This document shows, one piece after another, positions 55,207 through 64,000 of a stretch of 64,000 bases of DNA. The position numbers and the translations under genes were made by a program. The first letter of the stretch is position 1. Every line of letters starts with the position of its first letter. The notes beneath the pieces were generated by a model. That model was given only the letters and a program-made list of their open reading frames with translations, was not told where the DNA came from and did no database searches. Source of the DNA: Bubalus kerabau. Taxonomy: Eukaryota; Chordata; Mammalia; Artiodactyla; Bovidae. Location: assembly GCF_029407905.1 (NCBI RefSeq), contig NC_073639.1, positions 44,285,501 to 44,349,500 on the forward strand, read 5' to 3'.

Positions 55207-56768
55207 AACAAAGAAGCCAAGAAATCAAGAAAGAAATCAAAGGAGAACTAAATAGACAGAGTTATGCATAGATAGAGAGGGTTTATTCTTCTAAATAAAT
55301 AGAAGACTCAGGACATCAGTTCTTCCCAAGCTGATCTATAGATTCAATGAAGTTTCAATCAAAATCCCAACAAGTTGTTTTCTAGATATCAACAAACTGA
55401 TTCTGAAGTTTACACGGAGGGGCAGAGGACCCAGAACAGCCAACATGACATTGAAGGAGAAGACAAACGTCAGAGGAATGACACTACCTGACTTGAAGTC
55501 TTACTAGTCACAGTACACAGGACAGTGTGGTCTGGGTGAAAGAGCAGACAAATAGATCAATAAAGAAGAGTAGGGGACACAGACTCAAGAGTCACACATA
55601 CTCAACTGACCTTTGACAAAGTAACAAAGACAACACCACGGAGACCAGGCAGTCTTTCCACAAATGGAACCAAACAAGTGGACATCTATACGCCAAAGAA
55701 ACAATCTCAACACAGCCCTTTAATCCTTTGCAAAATTTTAACTCAAAATAGATCACAGACTCAAAATACAAAATTATAAAAATCCTAGAAGAAAACACAG
55801 GGGAAAATCTAGATGATCCTAAGCACGGTGATGACTGCACAAAGGCACAAGTCATGAAAGGAATGGGTGATAAGCTGGACCTCATTAAGTTTAAAAGCTC
55901 TGGCCCATGAGAGACAACAAGAGAAGAAGACAAGCCTCAGACTGCGAGAAAGTATTTGCAAAAGACAATAGTGAAAAGGACTAGGATCCATAATATACCG
56001 CAAACTCATAAAATTCAAAATAAGAAAGCAAACAACCCAATTTAAAAATTGGCAAAAGACTTGAATAGATAGAGAACAAAAGACATAAGCATATGAAAAA
56101 TATGCTCCACATCGTATGCCATTAGAAAAATACACATTGAAACGAGACAGCACCACACACCTATCAGAGTGGCCGAGAGCCAAAACACTGAGAGACAGCA
56201 AATGCTAAGAGGATGTGGAGCAACAGAACTGTCACTCACTGCTGGTGGGAATGCAAAATGGTACAGCCAGTCCAGAAGCTGGTGGTTTCTTACAACAAAA
56301 CAAACTCTTACCTTACAACCCAGGAAGCACACGCCTTGATATTTACCCAAAGGAATAAAACATACCCACAAAAAAACCGGCACGTGGTTGTTTACAGCAG
56401 CTTTAGTCGTCCCACTGTCAAAACGTGGAAGCAACCAACACATCCTTCAGTAGGTGGATGGATATATAAACTGTGTCCATCCAGACAGTGGAACATTATT
56501 CAGCACTAAAAAGAAATGAGCTATCAAGCCACGAAAAGACATGGAGGAAACGGAAATGCAAATTACTACGTGAAAGACGCCAATCTGAAAAAGCGATGTA
56601 CTGTTATGATTCCAACCAAAGGACACTCTAGAAAAGGCGAGACTATAGAGACAGTGAAAAGCTCAGTGGCTGCCAGAGCTGGGGGCGGGTGATGGGTGAC
56701 AGGAATAGGCAGAGCACAGAGGACTTTCAGGGCAGTGAGACTGCTCTGTATGAAACTATATTGATGGG

Positions 56769-56970
56769 TTGTTGTAGTTGTTTAGTCACTAAATTGTGTC
56801 TGACTCTTTGCAACCCCATGGACTATGGCCCACCAGGTTCCTCTGTCCCAGGCAAGAATGGTGGAGTGGGTAGCCATTTCCTTCTCCAGGGGATCTTCCC
56901 GACCCTGGGATCAAACTCACATCTCCTGTGTTGGCGGGCAGATTCTTTACCACTGAGCCACCAGGGAAGC
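56769..56970 (-). mobile_element. Bov-tA SINE nested in L1M
   Basis: Reverse-complement Bov-tA (tttagtcactaaattgtgtc, ccatggactatggcccacca, ctttaccactgagccaccag). Repeats atattgatggg (56758) and atatggatggg (56971) are its target-site duplication. Confidence 0.94.
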
Positions 56971-59900
56971 ATATGGATGGGTACACATCTTTATACATTT
57001 GTCCAAACCCACAGAACGAACACCGCCAAGAGTGAACCTCAAATGTAAAGCACAGTTTGGAGTGAGGATGATATATCAATTGCAGGCTCCTCATCTGTAA
57101 CACACATACAAGCCTGGTGTCAGATGCTGACAGCAGGGGAGGTAAGTGTGGGGCAGGGAGGAGACAGGGGCTCTTGTCCTTCAGGCTTAATTTTTCAATG
57201 AACCTAAAACTGCTCTGAAACACAGTCTATCTTAAAAAAAAAAAAAAATCAATGTTCAAGGGGACTTCGAAATGTAGGAACTTTGAGTAATAAGGACTGG
57301 TTTTAAATTTTGCTATAGGATTATTCTCTGAGAATCTCCTGTGACGATGAGAACCAAGGACACGTTATTTGAGTGTTGGAAGCAGCCACTGAAGGTCTCT
57401 GTCCCTGCTCAGCAGAAGTGCAGGCCACCTCCCCTGGGGCCTGTCCATGCTCAGCAGAACCGCCCAGTCCTCCACCAGCTGTCGCAAAAGCAGTTGACAT
57501 TGAGGCAGTAGTCACTGCCTGGAGAGAACAACGGTTAGATACAAAGAAGAGAGGCTCCAATAGCAGGAGTGTTTGTTATCAAGCAAAGGCCAGTGGGTAA
57601 GACTCTGGGGGACGGGCAGCCCCTGCCTCCCACCCACACCATGTGCGCAGCTGCAGCCTGGACCTCCCGCACACCTGCACCCGTTCATCGCCCCACGGAG
57701 GACCGCACGCCATCTGCATCCCTCAGGCACAGGGTTTAGGGCGCACACCATGCATGTTCCTGCCTTGGGATCTCTGTACTCACTCCTCCCACTGCTGAGA
57801 ACACACTTCCTCAAATACCCACACAGCTTGCTCTCCAGATAGAAAAAACGACCGCTGAGATCATTCTGACTCCCGTGGTTGCCAAGGGATGTCCTCACAT
57901 CTGTCTGTCATCTCTGGGTCCCACTGGTCCCTGACAGACAATCAGGATGCTGGAGCTGGAGGGGACCCAGACACACCATCCGGTGGCTGCAAACCATCAC
58001 TAGAACCACCCCAGAAAATCTGTGTTCATTTTTAGTAAACAAAGCTTCCCTAGCTCCACTTCCAGGGCTTTGGTCCAGTGGCTCTGAAGTGACGCTCAGG
58101 AACCTGAATTTTTAAAAACGTATCTTTGAGGAGTCACTCACCTGACCCACCACTTTAATTTCTTTTAGAAGAGAAAATAGAAACATGGAGAGAGGAGGCA
58201 ACGATCCCAAAGACACAGTGGGTTTCAGGGGAGATGAGCCCTGAGATTGTGAGATCAAGGCAGAGAAGATCCCACCTCACAGGCGCTCACCTTAAATCGG
58301 TGCCACAGTCTACATTCTCACGTCAGGGGTGAGATTAAGGGGAAAAAAAAAAAATCACTAAGTGGGGAAACTAGCTTAGCTCTACCAAAGTTTTGGTTTT
58401 TTTATTTTTTTCTTTTGTTTACCTTTGGGGAGAGTGAGACATGAAAGTGAAAAAAAATGTTATACATAGTGAGGAAAAAAAAAAAAGACAGCATTCTAAT
58501 TCACATCTGCTCTGTAAAGACCTGAGAGTAGTGGGCTGTTTTTGTTTTGTTTTGTTTTTTAAAAAAAGCCTTTCTAAACTAAGAAAGATGAGAGATTAAG
58601 AGGAGGAGCAAACCCTGCAAAATGTAAAAGTCTGACTGATGGATGAACACCTAATATGCAACATCCCACATACACTTGGGATCCCGTAAAAGTGGGGGAG
58701 AGCTGCAGGGAATCCCACCGGCTGGGTTCCCTTGGTGAGTGTTTGTTGGGAGTCTAATTACTGTATCCAGTGGGTCACGGGTTATGGCTCTCACAGACTC
58801 CCGCCAGGGCTTGCTTCCCCTTGTTCAGAGGTTATTCAGCTTCTGCTACTGTAATAATGAAAGAATAAGGCTGAGCCACGGCCTGACTCACAAAGGAGTC
58901 ACAGGAGACCCAGGAGTCATGGCCACTTCATCCTCCCCAGTCCACCTGGCCGAGCAGAGCTTGCAAGAGGCAGTGGGGACGTGGTGGTGGTGGGGGGGTG
59001 CCTTTCATGGGCCACCCAGCACCTGGCCTGGGGGCCCCAGAGCCAAAGTGATTTGCCTTCTGCCTGGAGCACTCTCAACACACTCCCCTACAGTGACTAA
59101 CAACAGGGCTTTACCCTGCTTGTCCTCAAAATTAGACCCAGATCAAGTGTAAGCCAGTTAGCTGGCAGCGTGGATGCAGCAGGCCCGTTCCGAGGCTGTC
59201 CTGACTCACCCCCGGGAGATGGGGATTAGAGAAAAGATGAACGTTCTCTGAACCTAGGGCAACACGCCTCTGCCCAACACCACGTTACCACTGCATTCCT
59301 TCCACCATTCACTCATCCTCAGATTACATCCCCAAATCCCAACCATCAACTGGTAGAAATAAACTCTCTTAACAAGTCAAACAAAACTGCTCGTGGCACA
59401 TGAAGTCAGCTCAAAGGGCAGGGAAGCAGGGAGCTTGTGGTGGTGACGCCCAGGGTATCGGAAGAGGCACCCCGGGTCCGCAGCCTCCCCGTGGGGCTGG
59501 TCACCAGCATGGGGCCGTCAGCTGACCTGGGTGGGGTTGGGCCTGCACCAGCAGTCAACCTGCCCAGCAGCTCATTTCCCAAGCAGGAAGTTTTGCACAG
59601 TGTTTCTCAGTGAAGAGCGTGATACAAACACTCCCCGCCTCAGCCCACTTTGCCTTATACTCCCCTTTAGAAGCCTTTTACTAAAACCTTCAGGAACTCT
59701 AACTACTCTAAACATAGACCTTTGTATGGTTGTGGTTAGCTTATCTCCGTGAAGCATGCACTGGGGAAGAAACACTCTGGTTTATGTACTTGTTTTCTCC
59801 ATAAGCATCTTCCACAAGCAAGCGAAGGCTCTATCTTTCTTAATAAAATAGGTTCATCTGAGACATATCAGAGATCTATAGTCACTCCTTCTCTCCCTCC

Positions 59901-60039
59901 CTCCTGGTGGTTCTAAAGCAGCCGCAGTGGATCTCCTCTGAACACAAATGCCAAGATGTGAAACTTCAAGCACCGTTGACTCTGAAGGGCTGTTTCAGTT
60001 CCTCTCCACGTGTGGGGCATGTTTTTGTGGTTTTTTTTA

Positions 60040-60240
60040 AACTTTTAATCTTGAATTGTATAGCCGACTAACAATTTTGTGATAGTTTTGTGGACCAGCA
60101 AGGGACTCAGCCATATATAAACATGTATCCATTCTCCCCGGAACTCCCCTTCCATCCAGGCTACCACATAACATTGAGGAGAGTTCCCTGTGCTATACGG
60201 TAGGTCCTTGTTGGTTATCCATTTGGAGGCACACTTTTTA
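60040..60240 (-). mobile_element. Artiodactyl L1 3' UTR
   Basis: In reverse complement an L1 3' UTR: plus-strand marks are ggactcagccatatataaac, atgtatccattctccccgga, taacattgaggagagttccc and ctatacggtaggtccttgtt. No ORF2 is attached. Confidence 0.8.
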
Positions 60241-60335
60241 AGGCGAGGCTGTATCAAAATTTCTCATGCCACCAGAAAAACAGCAATTTATAAGATTTAC
60301 AAGAAAAGCTAGGCAAGTCCTCCCAGATTCTGCAT

Positions 60336-60591
60336 ATAAACTCTTGCTTGGAAAATCCCATGGACGGAGGAGCCTGGTAGATTGCAGTCCATGGGGTTGC
60401 GAAGAGTCAGAAGCGACTGAGTGACTTCACTTTCACGTTTCACTTTCATGCATTGGAGAAGGAAATGGCAACCCACTCCAGTGTTCTTGCCTGGAGAATC
60501 CCAGGGACGGGGGTGCCTGGTGGGCTGCCGTCTATGGGGTCGCACAGAGTCGGACACGACTGAAGCGACTTAGCAGCAGCAGCAGCAGCAT
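60336..60591 (+). mobile_element. Bov-A2 SINE
   Basis: Forward Bov-A2 dimer: cttggaaaatcccatggacg, then the linker ttcactttcatgcattggag, the second monomer ggcaacccactccagtgttc, and the end gactgaagcgacttagcagc with a (GCA)n tail. The first few bases of the element are missing. Confidence 0.94.
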
Positions 60592-63329
60592 GGATGAATT
60601 TAATTTGCTGGGAAAGTTTGAAAAGTCAAGTTATTAGCATCTTTAAGAGAGCAGATTGGAAGCAATTGCAGTTGAAGCCCCACATAGCAGGTCACAGTTC
60701 CTAGATTTGAACTGAGTTTCAGCAAGGAATGTTTTATTGGCAAACCACTTAAGAAGCCTCATCAAACTCTACAGGTTTGTGCTGACTCTGGAATTTTGTG
60801 AAATATATTGAAATCCAATTTCTGACATTCTAGAGGTTAAAGAGAGTGGAAGCAAAGGTCTAGGTGGGACGACTTCTGTCCTGAAACCTCTCATTCCACA
60901 AGAACCACAGTGGGGAGATCCAGTGCTTCTTTCTGCCCTGCATCACGCCAGGTTCACATGGTGCCCCTGTTAGGTACCTGGAACCTTTCCACTGCATTTA
61001 CGGAATCCGTCTCTTCCCCTTTGACTAAGTGGAAAATCATGAGCAATGAAAAAGAAAGAAAGAAAACTACTTATCAGTGTGCTCAGCTAAGACAACCACT
61101 TGAAACTGTTGATCTAAGATACCCAAGAGCAAAGCGGGCACTGGGAGTCACACCTGGCTGGCTGCCACCTGACCTGGCCACACAGGTACCTCGTGAGCAC
61201 TTGGAGCCAGATCCTTGGGGCACAAGCTCCCATCAATAATTCACTCCACCCCAAGACCAGCCCGACTTCTAGAGAAATTCAGGGGAAGAAAAAGCATCAT
61301 CCTGCAAACAACGGCCACCTTTTCAAGACCAAAAAAAGGGTAAGAGAAAGTGGAAACGGGGCCAAGACAATTGGTGTGACCAGAGATGAATTCCAACTAA
61401 ATGACACACATCATCCATCATCACTGTACAGAAGCTAAAACCATCTCGGCACCTAAGAAGTAAATCTAAAGGAAGTTAAAATAAGGAAAGGAGACAAGGC
61501 ACGTGAAAAGGTTTCGTTAAGTTTAAAGTGTCATTTTAAAAAGTAATGATTAAAATCCTACTGAAAAAGAGCAAATTCACCGAGAGTGAGAAGCAGAAGC
61601 TCATAAGGAAAATTTAAGAAGTTCAGCAAGAATTGGTGATGATGCCCTGAGTGTCATCTTCTCCTGTGGGTGCCACCCCCGGTGCTCCACATACCTATTC
61701 AGGGAATCAAGAATTGTCTGAATAACAAAAATAGGAATTCAGAATGTCCCGAAGCTATCCTGTAGAATCTTAGAGGAGGAGAGAATTTCAAAAGCAATCC
61801 AAACCAGCTACATATCTGAACAGTTGCGAATGAGATGCACAAGAAGCAGGGGACCAGCCAGGGTTAACACAGCCTCTGGGCAGCAGAGCTGGGATCAGGA
61901 TTGGATTTGGATCCACACCCAAGTGTGGATCCACCACGCTCTGCGGTCACTCAGCCATCCTTTCCACATAGGAAACACCACAGATGGTGTAATAGTGAGA
62001 TTCTCATCTGAACAGTCACATCTCTATACTGAGTGGACAGCACGGGGTTTCCAACTATGGACACTTGTCCTGCAGTGAACTCTGTACCGTTTTATTGTTT
62101 CCATTGAAGAAATACCATGATTTTTACATGACAGAAATCATATCCTGATTTATTAGTCAACAACCAAGAACTATATTTATGGGGTAAATAGTTGATGAGC
62201 CATGTTAATGTTGAGAAAAATTCTATAAGGAAAAAAGTAACAACACTTAAGTGGATTTAGAAACTTACTTTTACACTAATCATAAGAATCGGAGCTTACT
62301 TTTTTCTGGCCTTACTGAATTAAGGAATGATTTTGGAATGAAATGGAATTTCCAAAGTATTTTTCTGTTTCACTGATATGCACTACAATTCCTTAATGTT
62401 TCAACTAAGAGTTATCACTAATAAAATTAGTGAATTCTTCCAAAATGAATGAAACAGTTAAGTAGCAATTAAACAGCAAGTATAATACATATTTCTTTGA
62501 TGGGCTGCATTACAAACACTGGTTCATCCTAACATCTTCCTTCCCATGGAAAGGATTTTCCATAAGGGGAAGCCTGGACTCTCCCTCACCACCTCACCTC
62601 CAGCCAGAAACGCCCAGCCTTCTGTCCACCAGCCAGAGAAGTGAGGCATCCAGGCCCTGTCTGTCAACCTGCTGGCCCTTTGGGGCTGTGCCTTTTCCCA
62701 GTGAGCCCTGAGATTGCACTGTTCAAGCTTTCCCCCGGTACAGGCGGCACCCACTGCTTCCTGGTGGCTCCAACAGGAGCAAAGGGAGATTCAGGAGCAC
62801 ATGGGCAGCAGGACCCAAACAGCTGCTAGAAAACACCCATCCTGTACCTTTTCTGTAAAGGACAGAGCTTGTCTGCACACCCAGCAACCACCTGTGCCTG
62901 TCTGCAAACCCAAGTTTCAGATCACCATGATTTACCTCCCCGGTGCCCAGTGAGAATTTCCTTGAGACAGAACAGAAGTTTCAAACCTGTTGCTGAGTTC
63001 CGGGGCATCAGGGCTCCTGCCGACTATGGCATGCTTCCGAGTCCTTGTGCAGAAAAGCGTCCTGTGCAGCCGCCCATCACTCACACCCTGGGCTGCGTCC
63101 CGCCAGCCCCTTGGCTGGGCTGTGGTCCTGGCTGAGCAACCGCACATCTCCTGGCGGGTCAGCCCTCTTCCAGGTGGTTCTGACTGTCCTCATGAACTTG
63201 GAAGGTCCTATGGCTGGAGGGGTTTCCACAGTGATCGGCTGTCCCTGTGATACCCGCACTCCCTGTACAGAGGAGGTAGGTGACACAAGCTTCTTGGCAG
63301 CAACCCTCTAATTTCCTCTTTCAGAAGTT

Positions 63330-63350
63330 TAAAAAAAAAAAAAAAAAAAG
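63330..63350 (+). repeat. Poly(A) run
   Basis: About 18 consecutive A. The upstream text (tttcctctttcagaag then ttt) is not an obvious SINE, so it is an orphan A-tract. Confidence 0.9.
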
Positions 63351-64000
63351 GAACATTCTCTTGTTACGTAAACGAAGCCCCTCGATTTAGGAAGTCAGAT
63401 GCATGCCTTACTCTGTAAAGCAGGCTCTCAGCAAAGCCATTAGAATTAGAATCCAACAAGTCCAAGCCCCACTTCCTACTTTTGTTCCTGGGTTTGTGCT
63501 CTGGTTACAAAAGACAAGACTCTCAACAGGCTGAGTGGCTTGGACTGACTCACTCCGTAGTAGCCCGGCCGGAGATTATGAAGTAGCCAATTAATTGATC
63601 ACAAGATCTCCGCACACGGCTCACATGGCTGTGGGTGAAACCCAGTGACTCGCCTGCAGCTGCAAGGTTGTCCTGACATTGGCCACCACCCTCTTAATGG
63701 CTCTCCTGTGAGCAAGTGTCAGCTGACAGGTCTCACTCTGCAACCTTGAAAATCCTGCCCAGAGCAAGTGAGAGACGGCGGCCCTCAGCAAACCCACTGC
63801 AGGGCTTGACGCAAAGAGGCAGAAGTGGGGTGAGGGAAGGGATACATCCTGGCTTTAATACCAATGTCGAATTTAATTTATTTATGAAAGAAAAATAGTA
63901 ATGACCGTGAAGCCATAAACACCCAAAGCTCTTGCACTGGATTCTTAATTCCTAAGTACATCCAAACTGAAAGAGCCCTGAACAAGCAGAATCCAAGAAC

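Larger units (their letters stand above)
54920..57247 (+). mobile_element. L1M-type LINE, about 2 kb of ORF2 and 3' UTR, with nested inserts
   Basis: A long decayed L1: tatatcagccccaaaaagaa, then after a SINE, ttcttcccaagctgatctat, aactgacctttgacaaagta, aaaattggcaaaagacttga, ctcactgctggtgggaatgc and aacattattcagcactaaaa. It ends after a second SINE with an A15 tail. Frames are broken by many stops. Order of insertion: L1 first, then the CHR at 55045 and the Bov-tA at 56769. Confidence 0.9.
39978..64000 (-). other. FNIP2 intron 1 (proximal part, at least 24 kb)
   Basis: This begins at the acceptor of exon 2. No text resembling the expected exon 1 (MAPTLLQKLF) occurs, so the first exon and promoter are further right. 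The interval is mostly old L1 with younger Bov-tA, Bov-A and CHR insertions, plus a BovB pair. Stretches with nothing recognised are 40480-41650, 41800-42600, 44200-44570, 45470-47350, 57250-60040, 60600-63320 and 63350-64000. Short open frames there overlap on both strands and look random. Confidence 0.8.

Noticed and set aside
63600..63900. FNIP2 exon 1 near the right edge
   Set aside because: No frame reads like the expected N-terminus (MAPTLLQKLF) on the minus strand and the sequence is not a CpG island, so exon 1 is further right.

Overview
This is a stretch of nuclear genome from a ruminant artiodactyl, most likely cattle or a close relative. The evidence is the dense population of lineage-specific repeats: tRNA-headed Bov-tA SINEs, Bov-A2 dimers (and one trimer), BovB (RTE) LINE fragments, CHR-type tRNA SINEs and artiodactyl L1 elements. 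The gene has long introns, canonical GT-AG splice sites and phase-consistent mammalian exons. There is no operon, phage, plasmid, CRISPR array or rRNA in the window.

The only protein-coding gene I can support is FNIP2 (folliculin-interacting protein 2), on the minus strand. Eleven consecutive internal exons lie between 39977 and 2079, counted here as exons 2 to 12 because exon 1 is missing. They are, 5' to 3' in the gene: 39977-39851, 36255-36136, 33962-33862, 32880-32809, 30463-30363, 28190-28119, 13518-13389, 5678-5477, 5205-5117, 2510-2364 and 2248-2079. They join in frame without a stop and encode 443 complete residues plus split codons at both ends. Exon 1, with the start codon, promoter and CpG island, lies beyond the right edge. 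The large 3' exons lie beyond the left edge. Everything right of 39977 (24 kb) is the proximal part of intron 1. FNIP2 pairs with folliculin (FLCN) and acts in AMPK/mTORC1 nutrient sensing at the lysosome.

Layout from left to right: 1-2078 intron 12 with a BovB relic and a CHR SINE; 2079-5678 a cluster of four exons; 5679-13388 intron 8 with a full-target-site L1 insertion at 10373-11868; 13519-28118 intron 7 (14.6 kb) with a 1.35 kb BovB fragment and a 1.9 kb (GGT/GAT/GGA)n array; 28119-39977 the remaining exons, separated by 1-3.6 kb introns, with a 0.9 kb (CCA/CAT/CTC)n array in intron 2; 39978-64000 intron 1, built largely of layered SINEs inserted into older L1s, plus a BovB head-to-tail pair at 42793-44198.

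The most interesting structure is not a new gene. The two long triplet-based arrays, in introns 2 and 7, have opposite orientation. In the FNIP2 pre-mRNA they would be a G-rich and a C-rich strand complementary to each other, flanking exons 3-7. This suggests a long intronic duplex and possible back-splicing. Other points are a CpG-dense patch against the exon 6 donor, a 260-nt pyrimidine tract upstream of exon 7, a 44-bp duplication against the exon 5 donor, and a serine-poor exon 3.
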